A stretch of DNA of 64,000 nucleotides, from NCBI GenBank assembly GCA_963798275.1, contig CAWCTB010000024.1:124001-188000 (forward strand), given 5' to 3'. The DNA comes from CAWCTB01 sp963798275. GTDB taxonomy: Bacteria; Acidobacteriota; Terriglobia; Terriglobales; Acidobacteriaceae. The notes under the pieces were generated by a model that saw nothing but the letters and a program-made list of their open reading frames with translations, ran no database searches and was not told the DNA's origin. Position numbers and translations under genes: made by a program. Positions 18,803 to 28,873 of this stretch are shown here, in pieces (the first letter of the stretch is position 1; every line of letters starts with the position of its first letter).

Positions 18803-19534
18803 CTATTTCTTGGCGGCCGGCATCTTGAAGTACGAGTCATCGATGGGAATATTTACTTCGATCTTGTCGACGGTGATCTTGGCGTGATCGCTGGGGTTTC
18901 CCTTGGTACCCGCTTCCATCGAGGAGGCATAGTAAACCCCTGCAACTTGCTGGTAGGAGCCCAGGTCTTCTTCAGTCTCCTTGACATTGCCGCGGACGAA
19001 CTCCTGCCGCTCGCGCTTGATCTCGAGATAGGTGTCAGGATCGAGGTAGTAGTTAATGATGTCGCCGTTCTTGAGCGTGACCTTCAACTTGTACGCATCG
19101 TCGCCATCTACCATGTCATGCCCCAGGTACTCGACCTTGTTGCCCTTGGCCTGGTAATCGACCAGTGGGCCGTCGATGTCAGCGTCGTCCAGCAGGTCGC
19201 GCACATCGTCTTCGCCCATCATCTCAGGATCGCGGCGGCCGCCGAACGGCGAAACCTGCCATCCCACTGCGCCGTCATAAGCCTGGATCTGCGTCATGCC
19301 CTGTAGTGTGAAGTTCTGGCGCAGCATGTCCGGCCGCTTGCGCTCCAGGCTCACATCCGCATTGATGCCTTGGATGTAGATCTTCCCTGACATGCGCAGG
19401 GTGTTTACCGCCTTGATCTTTTCCAGGCCGCCTTTGGCCTGAATGTTCTTGGCCACCAGTTCCTCCGCCGTTTGGGCGGAAGAGGATACAGCCAGACAAA
19501 AACCGGTGAGCACCACTATGAGAACTGCGCGCAT
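18803..19534 (-). CDS. LolA-like outer-membrane lipoprotein-sorting family protein
   Basis: 243 residues from the ATG at 19534, which has AAGGAG six bases before it; longer upstream starts would bury the signal peptide (MRAVLIVVLTGFCLAVSSSAQ). The mature part begins with ELVAKNIQAKGGLEKIKAVNTLR and has the open beta-barrel pattern of the LolA/LolB fold (GKIYIQG, MLRQNFTLQGM, AYDGAVGWQ, YYLDPDTYLEIKRERQ). It likely binds a lipid or lipoprotein in the periplasm. It precedes the Asp-box gene on the same strand and may be co-transcribed. Confidence 0.85.
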   Translation of the reverse strand: MRAVLIVVLTGFCLAVSSSAQTAEELVAKNIQAKGGLEKIKAVNTLRMSGKIYIQGINADVSLERKRPDMLRQNFTLQGMTQIQAYDGAVGWQVSPFGGRRDPEMMGEDDVRDLLDDADIDGPLVDYQAKGNKVEYLGHDMVDGDDAYKLKVTLKNGDIINYYLDPDTYLEIKRERQEFVRGNVKETEEDLGSYQQVAGVYYASSMEAGTKGNPSDHAKITVDKIEVNIPIDDSYFKMPAAKK

Positions 19535-19782
19535 CAGTTGCTCCTTGCGAATTACGCCAAGCTGCTGCTTGAGTTGAAATGCTGCCTTCGATCCTGGACC
19601 GCTCTCATCAGGCTGGTTAGTCACGATACTGCGTTAGGCCGGACCTGTGCGGGTAAGCGTTTGATTGTAATCTCATACCACCGCGAAGGTTAAAGAAATT
19701 TGTAAGGCGAGGGACAAACCGCGAAAAACAGGGGTAGTCCGCCTTGGAAACGCTCGCCGATCTCCATTCAGCCAGACGTTGC

Positions 19783-19965
19783 TCAGGATTTCTCCTCCTC
19801 GAGCAGGTCCTGCAGTTTGGGTTTGTGTTTCTCTTTCTTCCCTTTGCGGCGCGTGTCCGTGGGCTCCGCCCGGGTCGGCGGAGGAGTGCCGATCGCTTCC
19901 CGCGCGGCAGCTTTCACGGCAGTCGCGGTCTTGAACGGCTTCGGCTTTCTTCTCTTCGATGGCAT
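19783..19965 (-). CDS. Small Lys/Arg-rich protein, possibly longer upstream
   Basis: 60 codons from the ATG at 19965: a very basic protein (PSKRRKPKPFK, RRKGKKEKHKPKLQ) ending in LLEEEKS. The same frame stays open upstream to about 20144 and reads like protein there too (FRQECDNLVAQAKVLEKGIV, a likely helix). There is no standard start in that stretch; an ATG at 20132 is one frame away. So the true gene may be about 110 residues with a frameshift near its start. Function unknown; it follows the 2-oxoacid oxidoreductase operon in the same direction. Confidence 0.5.
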   Translation of the reverse strand: MPSKRRKPKPFKTATAVKAAAREAIGTPPPTRAEPTDTRRKGKKEKHKPKLQDLLEEEKS

Positions 19966-20171
19966 AGCTCTGACCGCAGGCGCGCTTGCCCGAACGATTC
20001 CCTTCTCCAGGACTTTCGCCTGAGCAACCAGATTGTCGCATTCCTGGCGGAAGCTCGCAAAACCTGGTGTACGCGTTGTAGCAGGTTGATAAGAGACCCG
20101 AGCGTCTCCCGTTGAATAGGGCTTCGCCTCATCCGCCCGGAGCGGACGCTATCGCCGGTGGCCGGCCACGG

Positions 20172-20390
20172 TTAGTCAGAATCGTTGTTGTAGACCTTGT
20201 GCTGGTGCTCGGCCTCGAACGGATCTTCCATTCCAGCGGCGGTCCCAAAAGCCGCCTCGTCGGCAATGTTCTGCAGCGTCGCCTCGAATTCCGGGCTGCG
20301 CCACCGGACCACCAGCAACTCCTTGCGTTCCATGCCATGTCCATGGCACAGCGGACACAACACAACCTCTTTCTCCGTCGGAACACTCAT
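20172..20390 (-). CDS. Small CxxC zinc-ribbon-like protein
   Basis: 72 residues, ATG at 20390 preceded by GAAGGTG. One DnaJ-like CPLCHGHG motif sits near the N-terminus; only two Cys are present, so metal binding would need a dimer or the nearby His. The rest is acidic (DPFEAEHQHKVYNND). It starts 71 bases after the fused oxidoreductase subunit gene and is probably the last gene of that operon. Role unknown. Confidence 0.7.
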   Translation of the reverse strand: MSVPTEKEVVLCPLCHGHGMERKELLVVRWRSPEFEATLQNIADEAAFGTAAGMEDPFEAEHQHKVYNNDSD

Positions 20391-20461
20391 CTGCACACCT
20401 TCGCCCTTCGCCCAGGACGCCCTCTTCTTCTCGAAACTTGAAACTGGAAACTCGAAACTGC

Positions 20462-21919
20462 TCAGTACGAATACCCGTCCGGCTGCGCCACCGCGCCCAC
20501 TTCCACCTCGGTATCGATGTAGTCGCGTCCTGCCGCTATCGCCTTGCGATCCAGTTCCAGCAGCTTCGGATTCTTCACCGTAGCTTCCAACACTGCGATT
20601 GCGGTGTCGGCAGGCAGGCACTCGGTCTCTTCCAGCAGCGCACCCAGCATCACGACGTTGGCAACTTTCGCCGAACCCATTCGGTCAGCGATTTCCGACG
20701 CCGGAATGCAGACCACGCGCGCATGAGTCACGCTGAAGTCTTCCGGCAACGCGTCGCGGTTGTAAAGGATCAGCCCACCCGGCGTGACACTGGCCGCGAA
20801 CTTCCGCAATGACAGCTCGTTCATCGCCACCAGCACTTCGGGCCGCGAGATCAGGGGTGTTCCGATGCGCTCATGCGACAGCGTCACATGGCAGTGCGCG
20901 CTGCCCGACCGCATCTCCGGACCATACGACGGCAGCCAGCTTACTTCCATCCTCTCCCGCAGTCCCATCTCCGCCAGCAACTGGCCCATCAACAGGACGC
21001 CCTGCCCGCCGAAGCCGGCGAATTTCACCGTCAGCTCGCGCGTGTGGTGACGCCGCGCCGGAATCGTTTCATCGATCTCGTTGGCGTCCACCTTCAAGGC
21101 TTCTGCCACCGTCTTGTGAGGGACCTGCGCCGAGACCGGCAGCTCCGGCCTGCGATCGCGGAACACGCCCAGTGGGAACGCCTTCACCAGCGTCTCGCCG
21201 ACCCACTTGCGCGCCACCACCGGATCCATTTTCAGGATGGTTGGACACGGCGAAAGCATCTCCACCAGCGAGAAGCCGCCACCGTTCTTTTGGATCTCCA
21301 GCGCCTTCTTCACCGCCTTCTTCGCCTTGTTGATGTTCTTCATATCGCACAATGCCACGCGCTCGATATAGGTGGGCGTCTCCAGCGAGGCCAGCAATTC
21401 GGCAACGTGCAAGGGCAAGCCCTCGTTGTTGGCGCGGCGTCCCCACGGCGTGGTCGTGCTTATCTGGCCGATCAGCGTGGTCGGAGCCATCTGCCCGCCC
21501 GTCATGCCGTAAATCGAGTTGTTGATGAAGAACACCGTGATGTTCTCGCCCCGGTTGGCGGCGTGGATGATCTCTGCCGTGCCGATGGCCGCCAGGTCGC
21601 CGTCGCCCTGGTACGACATGACGATCGCTTCCGGGTGCGAGCGTTTCAGGGCCGTCGCGACCGCCGAAGCGCGGCCGTGCGCGGCTTGCACATTGCCGAC
21701 GTCGAAGTAGTAATAGGCGAAGACCGAGCAGCCGACCGGGCTGACCAGTATGGCGCGGTCCTGCAGCCCTAGTTCTGTCAGCGCCTCTGCAATCAGCTTG
21801 TGGGCAGTACCGTGTCCGCAACCCGGGCAATAGTGCGTCTGCTGCTGCAGCTCAGCCTTGCGCTCGTACTTGTCATAGAACGCAGGCGATTTCTCATGAA
21901 TGATGTCGTAGCCTTCCAC
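20462..21919 (-). CDS. 2-oxoacid:ferredoxin oxidoreductase, fused beta and gamma subunits
   Basis: 485 residues. Residues about 1-270 are the thiamine-diphosphate (beta) subunit: YCPGCGHGTAHKL, SPVGCSVFAYYYFD, the TPP/Mg motif GDGDLAAIGTAEIIHAANRG...N, YGMTGGQMAPTT. Residues about 290-485 are the gamma subunit: VKFAGFGGQGVLLMGQLLAE, SYGPEMRSGSAHC, NRDALPED. In most organisms these are separate genes. The GTG start at 21919 has GAGGAGG. It works with the alpha subunit and the ferredoxin just upstream to oxidise a 2-oxoacid and CoA to acyl-CoA, CO2 and reduced ferredoxin in the cytoplasm. Confidence 0.92.
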   Translation of the reverse strand: MEGYDIIHEKSPAFYDKYERKAELQQQTHYCPGCGHGTAHKLIAEALTELGLQDRAILVSPVGCSVFAYYYFDVGNVQAAHGRASAVATALKRSHPEAIVMSYQGDGDLAAIGTAEIIHAANRGENITVFFINNSIYGMTGGQMAPTTLIGQISTTTPWGRRANNEGLPLHVAELLASLETPTYIERVALCDMKNINKAKKAVKKALEIQKNGGGFSLVEMLSPCPTILKMDPVVARKWVGETLVKAFPLGVFRDRRPELPVSAQVPHKTVAEALKVDANEIDETIPARRHHTRELTVKFAGFGGQGVLLMGQLLAEMGLRERMEVSWLPSYGPEMRSGSAHCHVTLSHERIGTPLISRPEVLVAMNELSLRKFAASVTPGGLILYNRDALPEDFSVTHARVVCIPASEIADRMGSAKVANVVMLGALLEETECLPADTAIAVLEATVKNPKLLELDRKAIAAGRDYIDTEVEVGAVAQPDGYSY

Positions 21920-21933
21920 AGTTCCTCCTCGCC

Positions 21934-22987
21934 CTACACCAGCGCCGCCATGCGCGCGAACACCTGCGCGGTAATCTCTTCCACCATCGGCACGTTGCCG
22001 CCGGCTCGACCGTAAAACTCGACCGGCAGGGCGCCATTGAGACTCAGCTTTACGTCTTCCACCATCATGCCGGTGTTCAGCTCCACCACCATCACCGACT
22101 TCACGCTCTTCGCGGTTTCGCGCAGTTCACGTGCCGGGTACGGCCACAGGGTCACCGGACGGAACAGGCCCGCCTTCACTCCCTGCGCCCGCAACTGATC
22201 GACCGCAGACCGCAACACGCGCGACACGATGCCGAAGCCGACCAGCAGGATCTCGGCGTCTTCCGTCAGGTAGTTTTCGCTGCGGCTCTCCAGTTCCTGC
22301 GCCAGTTGGTACTTGGCTTCCAGCTTGCGAACGTGCGCCTCCAGCTCGTCCGGTTCGAGGTAGATCGAGCTGATCAGGTTCTTCTGCGTTTCCGGTGTGC
22401 CCTTTATCGCCCAGGGTTTCTCCGGCTGCTCCACGTCGCGCAGCTTGATGTCGAGCGGTTCCTGCATCTGGCCGACATAACCATCCGTCATGATGACCAC
22501 CGGATTGCGGTAGCGGTCCGCCAGATCGAACGCCAGCACCGTAAGGTCAAACATCTCCTGCACCGAGCGACGGCGCCAGCACGATGTTGCGATAGCAGCC
22601 GTGGCCGCCGCCTTTGACGATGCAGAAGTAATCGCTCTGCTCGGGCGCGATGTTGCCCAGCCCCGGCCCGCCGCGCACCACGTCAACAATCACGCACGGC
22701 AGCTCCGATCCCGCAATGTAGGAGATGCCTTCCTGCATCAGGCTCAGGCCCGGCCCCGACGACGCCGTCATCACCCGCATTCCCGCCGACGACGCGCCGT
22801 ACACCATGTTGATGGCCGAGACTTCGCTTTCTGCCTGCAAAAAAGTACCGCCCACTTCAGGTATGAGGAGGGCGGCATATTCTGCGATTTCGCTGGCGGG
22901 TGTAATCGGGTATCCGTAAAAGGCCCGGCACCCCGCCAGCACCGCGCCTTTGACGACGGCGACGTTTCCCTTACAGAGTTGCCGCAT
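21934..22987 (-). CDS. 2-oxoacid:ferredoxin oxidoreductase alpha subunit (VorB-like), frameshifted
   Basis: Alpha subunit of the same complex. GYPITPASEIAEYAAL, QAESEVSAINMVYGAS, MTASSGPGLSLMQEGISY, RGGPGLGNIAPEQSDYF and MTDGYVGQMQEP resemble the 3-methyl-2-oxobutanoate (branched-chain) type rather than pyruvate synthase, so leucine/valine/isoleucine-derived oxoacids are plausible substrates. One extra base near 22573 (in GCGCCGTCGCTCGG) breaks the frame between NIVLAP and SVQEMFDLTVLAFD; corrected length is 350 residues, standard for the family. It overlaps the ferredoxin gene by 17 bases and is followed by the beta-gamma gene after 14 bases. Confidence 0.88.
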
Positions 22988-23261
22988 GGCCCACCTCCTG
23001 GTCGCCGTTCACCACCGGCGCAGCTGTCTTCGGCGGAGGCGTCAGGCGGTACACCGTGATCGCGCCCGGCTCGGGACAGCAATAGAAACACGCGCCGCAG
23101 CCGGTGCAATCCTCCCCGGTGTAGACCGCGGGATGCACCCCGTACTTGCTCAGTTCGGGCGCGAGAAAAAGGCACTTCGGTGGGCACGACTCCACGCACA
23201 AACCGCACCCCTTGCATTCCTCGACATCGATGGTCACATTACCGCGCGGTTGAGACGTCAT
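22971..23261 (-). CDS. 2x[4Fe-4S] ferredoxin, delta subunit of the 2-oxoacid oxidoreductase
   Basis: 96 residues with two cluster motifs: CKGCGLCVESCPPK and CTGCGACFYCCPEP. The ATG at 23261 has GAGGGAG in front. It overlaps the CoA-transferase gene before it by 23 bases and the alpha-subunit gene after it by 17 bases, which implies tight translational coupling. It should carry electrons from the thiamine subunit to soluble ferredoxin. Confidence 0.92.
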   Translation of the reverse strand: MTSQPRGNVTIDVEECKGCGLCVESCPPKCLFLAPELSKYGVHPAVYTGEDCTGCGACFYCCPEPGAITVYRLTPPPKTAAPVVNGDQEVGHAATL

Positions 23262-24589
23262 AGCTCCCTCTGGGTTCCTCCAAGGCATTGCGCTGGAACC
23301 AGCGCTGCTGCTCGCAATACTCGTATAGCTCGTTGCGGAACTTGGGATGGGCAATCTGGATCAGGGCCTCGGCGCGTTGCCGGATGGTCTTCCCGTGCAG
23401 GTAGGCCACTCCATATTCCGTCACCACATAGTGCACATCGGCGCGCCCGGTCAGCACACCGGCGCCATGCGCCAGCCGCGGCACGATCCGCGAGATGGTG
23501 TCCCCCTTGGCGGTCGACGGCAGCGCGATGATCGGTTTGCCGCCCCGCGACCGCGCCGCTCCCCGGATGAAGTCAAGCTGTCCGCCAAATCCGCTGTAGA
23601 ACCACGGCCCAATTGACTCGGCGCAGACCTGGCCGGTAAGGTCCACCTCGATCGCCGAATTGATCGCCACCATGCGCTCGTTCTGCGCAATCCGGAAGGG
23701 GTCATTGGTATAGGCCGATGGGTGGAACTCGAAGATCGGGTTCTCGTCCACAAACTCGAACAGCTTGCGGCTGCCCAGCACGAATCCCAGGATGATCTTG
23801 CGCGGCTTGAAATTCTTCCTTTGCCCGTTGATGATTCCCGATTCAATCAGCGGAATGGCGTTGTCGGACAGCAGTTCGGTATGCACCCCCAGGTCCCGCC
23901 GGTCCGTCAGGTTCGGCAGGACGGCATCCGGAATGCCGCCTATCCCACACTGTAAGACTGCGCCGTCTTCGATCAGCGAGGCCACGTTGGCCCCGATCAC
24001 CTCGTGGACCGGGTTGCTGGCGTGCGTCTTCAGCTCGCACAGCGGACGCGTAACTTCCACAATGGCATCCAGCTCGCCCACGTGGATAAAGCTGTCGCCA
24101 TAGGTGCGCGGCATCTGCGCGTTCACCTGCGCCACCACCCGGCGCGCGCACTTGGCCGCGGTCAGCGTCGTATCCACGCCCGACGCCGAAGCTGCAGTAG
24201 CCGTGCGGATCGGGCGGCGACACCTGGATGAATGCCACATCAATCGGCATGGCGCCGGTCTCGAACAGTTCCTCCACTTCACCCAGGAAGATCGGCGTGT
24301 AATCGGCCCTGCCGCCGTTCACCGCCTCGCGAACATTGGGGCCTACAAACAGCGCGTTGTGGCGGAAGTGCGGCGCCATCTCCGGCGCGCAGTACGGCGA
24401 CGTGCCCATCGTCAGCAGGTGCACGACTTCGACGTTATTGACGAAGGGAGCACGCGCCATCAGCGCCTCCACCAGCGCCTCCGGTTCCGCGCACCCAGGA
24501 TGAATGTAGACGCGCATGCCCGACTCGACACAGGTCACGGCCTCGCACGCGGTCATCAGTTTGCTTCGATATTGATCGATCCAGGACAT
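23239..24589 (-). CDS. Acetyl-CoA hydrolase/CoA-transferase family protein (frameshifted)
   Basis: Family I CoA-transferase/hydrolase (acetyl-CoA hydrolase or 4-hydroxybutyrate CoA-transferase type). Motifs: MRVYIHPGCAEPEALVEAL, QVSPPDPHGYCSFGVG, EVIGANVASLIEDGAVLQCGIGGIPDAV (catalytic Glu region), LPSTAKGDTISRIV, TEYGVAYLHGKTIRQRAEAL. An extra G in GTCGGGCGTGG (near 24184) shifts the frame; corrected length is 449 residues. As first enzyme gene of the operon it probably moves or releases CoA from the acyl-CoA made by the downstream oxidoreductase, conserving or dissipating the thioester. Direction unknown. Confidence 0.87.
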
Positions 24590-24604
24590 TGGGCCTCGTT
24601 CTAG

Positions 24605-25072
24605 CTATTGATCGTGTCCGCGGTTACGGAGTAGCCGTGCCATGGCGCGTTCATGCCCCAGGATGGCGTAGTAGATGGCGCGGTTGAAGAACTGGTCCAG
24701 CATCTCCAGCAATTCCACCTCGCCAAAGATCTCCGCCGGACGCTCCAGTTCGGCATATTTCTGCAGGTAGTCCCAGAGGTTTTCGCGCACCAGGCAGATC
24801 ATCCACACCACCTGGCTGGCAGGCACTCCCTGCTCGGCCCGCTTGGCTCCGATCTCCAGGTAGCGGCGTTCCACATCGGCTTCGGTTTTGCCCAGCAGCC
24901 ATTCGCCCAGATGGCGATACACTTCATACACGCGCTGCGTCAGCTCCGATTCCGGCACGTTCCTGGCGTAGGCCGAGCACTTCGGATCTTCGATATAGCG
25001 TTTGTGTAGGCTGCGGGCCAGTCCGTTCGAATGCGTCTCAATCAGCTTTACCAGCCGATATGCAAGCAGCAT
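24605..25072 (-). CDS. RsbRD-like N-terminal (RsbRD_N) sensor-fold protein
   Basis: 155 residues from ATG 25072, with GGGAAAGG in front; a TTG at 25099 is the alternative. All-helical, globin-like pattern (LVKLIETHSNGLARSLHKRY, VYEVYRHLGEWLLGKTEADVERRYLEIGAKRAEQGV, VVWMICLVRENLWDYL), which matches the N-terminal domain of RsbR/RsbRD-type sensors but without STAS or kinase output. It lies 15 bases before the CoA-transferase gene, so it may sense a condition for the 2-oxoacid operon. Role inferred only. Confidence 0.7.
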   Translation of the reverse strand: MLLAYRLVKLIETHSNGLARSLHKRYIEDPKCSAYARNVPESELTQRVYEVYRHLGEWLLGKTEADVERRYLEIGAKRAEQGVPASQVVWMICLVRENLWDYLQKYAELERPAEIFGEVELLEMLDQFFNRAIYYAILGHERAMARLLRNRGHDQ

Positions 25073-25460
25073 GGCTGACCAACCTTTCCCTCGGACCAAC
25101 GCTGTAAAGGGGATCTACAGGCGCCGCCCGCTCTCCTCACTCTTACTCCTAAGTGTGTTCCTTTCCAAGCCCTTTCAGCCGTGACTGGGGTCACCACCAA
25201 AAGTGACTCACATCACCCGGAAAAGGCCTTTCTCCTCCCTCCCGGCGAAGCCTCTCAGGCCGGGCTCTTTCCTTCAGAAGTGGCACAACTTCCCCCTTTG
25301 ACATCCGCTGCGTAGCGGTAGCGCCGCCCCGCTTCTCACGATCCTTTACCCCGCATGACAATTGTCACTCCCCCCGACTGACAATCCACACTGTTTCCCT
25401 TTCCCGAAATGGACGAACATCGCACCGTACCCAGAAGAAACGGGTCACACGGAGTTAACG
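25073..25460. promoter_or_regulatory. Divergent promoter region with palindrome TGACAATTGTCA
   Basis: 388 bases between the leftward oxidoreductase operon and the rightward ABC exporter/two-component operon; both promoters must be here. A perfect 12-base palindrome TGACAATTGTCA lies at 25356-25367 with a half copy TGACAATCC just after it, about 95 bases before the exporter start. NarL/DesR-type regulators bind inverted repeats of this kind, so it is a candidate site for the regulator at 28874. Another hairpin, GTGAC-TGGG-GTCAC, lies further left. No gene seen. Confidence 0.45.
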
Positions 25461-26411
25461 ATGTCGAGTGCAATCGCCGAACTGGCACCTTTTCTCAACC
25501 CCGCGCCCACCGCCGTGGCACAAACCCGCTCGCTTTCCAAGAGCTACGGCGACGTCACCGCTCTGCGCAACGTGAACATCGAGTTGCGCGCCGGCGAACT
25601 GCTGGCGCTCCTCGGTCCCAACGGCGCGGGGAAGACCACCCTGGTCCGCATGTTGCTGGGCCTGGCGCGCCCGGACGCCGGGAAAGTTTCGGTGTTTGGC
25701 GCCGACCCCCTTCAATCGCAGGTGGGCATTCGCTGCGGCGCGATGCTGCAGGTCGGCCGCGTCCCCGAGACCCTGAAGGTTCGTGAGCATATCGACCTGT
25801 TCTCGGCGTACTACCCCAACCCGCTGCCCATCGCCGAGACGCTCAGGATCGCCGGGTTGGAAGAAATCAAGGACCGGCCCTTCGGCGAACTCTCCGGTGG
25901 ACAGCGCCAGCGCGTCCTCTTCGCTCTCGCGATTTGCGGCGATCCTGACCTGTTGTTTCTCGACGAGCCCACGGTAGGTCTCGACGTCGAAGCGCGCCGC
26001 CTGATGTGGTCGCAGATTCGCACCCTGATCGCGCGCAACAAAACCGTGCTGCTGACCACCCACTACCTGAACGAAGCCGACGCCCTCGCCGATCGCATCC
26101 TGGTTCTGCAGCAAGGCGCGATTGTCGCCGAAGGCACACCGGCGGAGATCAAGTCGCGCGCCATTGGCAAGCAGATTCGCTGCGTCACCCGGTTGTCGCG
26201 CGAGGAGATCGCCCGCATTCCCGGTGTCCTTGGCGTCAAGGAAGACCGGCAGGCATTCGAGATCCAGGTGAAGGCCGCTGAGCCGGTAGTGCGCGAACTG
26301 CTGCAGCGCGACGACTGGCTCTCCGACCTGGAAGTCACCAACGCCGGCCTGGAAGAGGCTTTCCTGGCCCTGACCCAGAACAACCCCACCGAATCGAAGT
26401 GGAGGAACTAA
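25461..26411 (+). CDS. ABC-2 type exporter, ATP-binding subunit
   Basis: 316 residues; start ATG 25461 with GGAG, chosen because the conserved domain begins soon after. ABC ATPase of the drug/antibiotic exporter (CcmA) type: Walker A GPNGAGKTT, Q-loop AMLQVG, signature LSGGQRQR, Walker B LLFLDEPTVGLD, H-loop TTHYLNEA. The C-terminal about 80 residues are the usual DrrA-like extension. Its stop overlaps the permease start (TAATG), so the two subunits are coupled. Exported substrate unknown; such pairs with DesK/DesR systems often deal with lipids or membrane-active compounds. Confidence 0.93.
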   Translation: MSSAIAELAPFLNPAPTAVAQTRSLSKSYGDVTALRNVNIELRAGELLALLGPNGAGKTTLVRMLLGLARPDAGKVSVFGADPLQSQVGIRCGAMLQVGRVPETLKVREHIDLFSAYYPNPLPIAETLRIAGLEEIKDRPFGELSGGQRQRVLFALAICGDPDLLFLDEPTVGLDVEARRLMWSQIRTLIARNKTVLLTTHYLNEADALADRILVLQQGAIVAEGTPAEIKSRAIGKQIRCVTRLSREEIARIPGVLGVKEDRQAFEIQVKAAEPVVRELLQRDDWLSDLEVTNAGLEEAFLALTQNNPTESKWRN

Positions 26412-27229
26412 TGGCCGCGACTACCATGCCCGCAACCCTGGCCTTCCCGCAGCGCTCCTTGCGTAACTGGGTGACCATCTACCGGAAAGAGGCCAAGTAC
26501 GAAATCCTGAAGTACATGCGGCTGCCGATCTTTTCGCTGTCGACCATCCTGTTCCCGGTGATGTTCTACGTGCTCTTCGGCATCGTGCTCCCCAACGGTG
26601 GCCACGCCACCCGCGCCCAAAGCGCCACCTATCTGCTGGCCACCATGGCCTGCTATGGCGTGATGGGTGTCGCCATGTTCAGCTTCGGCGTGGGCATCGC
26701 CATGGAGCGCGGCCAGGGCTGGCTGCAGGTGAAACGCGCTTCCCCCATGCCGCTGCCGGCATACTTCGTGGCCAAGATGGTGAACGCCGTGGTGTTTACC
26801 ATCATCATCACGTTTGCATTGCTCGCCGTGGGAACGGCCTTCGGCGGAGTGCGCCTGGGCCTGTGGACAGCCGTGAAACTGTTTTCGATCCTGGTTGCCG
26901 GCTCAATCCCGTTCAGTGCCATGGGGCTGGCGTTAGGTTATTTCGCCAAGCCCAACTCCGCACCGGCGATGGTCAACCTGGTCTATTTGCCGATGTCGTT
27001 CTGCTCCGGCCTCTGGATTCCCATCTTCTTGCTGCCTAAAGTGCTGCAGCAGGTTGCCCAGGTTCTGCCGCCTTACCACGTGAGCCAGTTGGCGCTGAAC
27101 GCCATCGGCATGAATCCCAATCCCCTGCCCAACTGGGGCCATGTGCAGGCATTGATTGGCGTGACGCTTTTGTTCCTCGGCATCGCCGCCTACGGCTACT
27201 GGCGCGATGAAGGACAGACTTACGGATGA
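26411..27229 (+). CDS. ABC-2 type exporter, permease subunit
   Basis: 272 residues with six predicted membrane helices (for example LSTILFPVMFYVLFGIVLP, VFTIIITFALLAVGTAF, LLFLGIAAYGYW). The ABC-2 membrane domain is recognisable from ERGQGWLQVKRASPMPLPAYFVAKM and from YLPMSFCSGLWIPI in the fifth helix region. Start overlaps the ATPase stop (TAATG), with GGAGG just before. Forms the exporter in the inner membrane with the previous gene. Confidence 0.92.
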   Translation: MAATTMPATLAFPQRSLRNWVTIYRKEAKYEILKYMRLPIFSLSTILFPVMFYVLFGIVLPNGGHATRAQSATYLLATMACYGVMGVAMFSFGVGIAMERGQGWLQVKRASPMPLPAYFVAKMVNAVVFTIIITFALLAVGTAFGGVRLGLWTAVKLFSILVAGSIPFSAMGLALGYFAKPNSAPAMVNLVYLPMSFCSGLWIPIFLLPKVLQQVAQVLPPYHVSQLALNAIGMNPNPLPNWGHVQALIGVTLLFLGIAAYGYWRDEGQTYG

Positions 27230-27350
27230 GTTCGCCCGGCGAGGTTCTACCGGCTTCCTGTCGCCACAGCGCCGGTTAGAACGGATCGGAGTCGCGCATC
27301 CTGGCTCCCACCAACACCAGGATGCGCGCCTCCGGAACGTAAGAACGGTC

Positions 27351-27473
27351 GTGAAAGGGCACGGCTTCAAGCGGCTGAAAAATGCTCGCTCAGCGTTTTG
27401 AAAGGGCACGGCTTCAGCCGTGCCGTAAAGGTGTATCGATAAGGGCGGCTTTAGCCGCTGAGGTAAAGACGTG
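27351..27473. repeat. Extragenic palindromic unit (copy 2), with truncated MITE end
   Basis: Contains a half hairpin (GGGCACGGCTTCA), then a short AGCGGCTGAAAAATG piece resembling a MITE end, then a full GGCACGGC-TTCA-GCCGTGCC hairpin and GGCGGC-TTTA-GCCGC. It sits between the exporter permease and the small membrane protein gene in one apparent operon and could affect mRNA processing. Confidence 0.75.
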
Positions 27474-27565
27474 TTCCGCAACTCCGGGCCTTACAGAGTT
27501 GAGATCAAAGTTGCGGGATATCACGGCTGATAGCTGACAGCCAATTTGCTGAAATGAGGTTTGCC

Positions 27566-27727
27566 ATGAATCGCTGCTCTCTGGAATGGATTCTCTGGGC
27601 GATCGCCATGATTATCTTCGCCGTCCTCGCCCTCAACGGCCGCTGGACGGACTTGGGCATTGCCCTCACGGTCGCTGCCGTCCTGTGGTATGTAGTTGTG
27701 CCCGAATATCAGTCCAGACGACAATAG
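27566..27727 (+). CDS. Small two-helix membrane protein
   Basis: 53 residues, ATG at 27566 with TGAGGT five bases before it. Two hydrophobic helices (LEWILWAIAMIIFAVLAL and LGIALTVAAVLWYVVV) are joined by a short NGRWTD turn, and the basic tail is QSRRQ. It lies between the ABC exporter and its histidine kinase, 29 bases before the kinase start, in the same direction. It could be an accessory subunit of the exporter or the kinase. No known family recognised. Confidence 0.65.
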   Translation: MNRCSLEWILWAIAMIIFAVLALNGRWTDLGIALTVAAVLWYVVVPEYQSRRQ

Positions 27728-27756
27728 TTCTGGTGAGAACTGACCGAGGAAACGCC

Positions 27757-28869
<1,113 letters not shown>

Positions 28870-28873
28870 CCAG

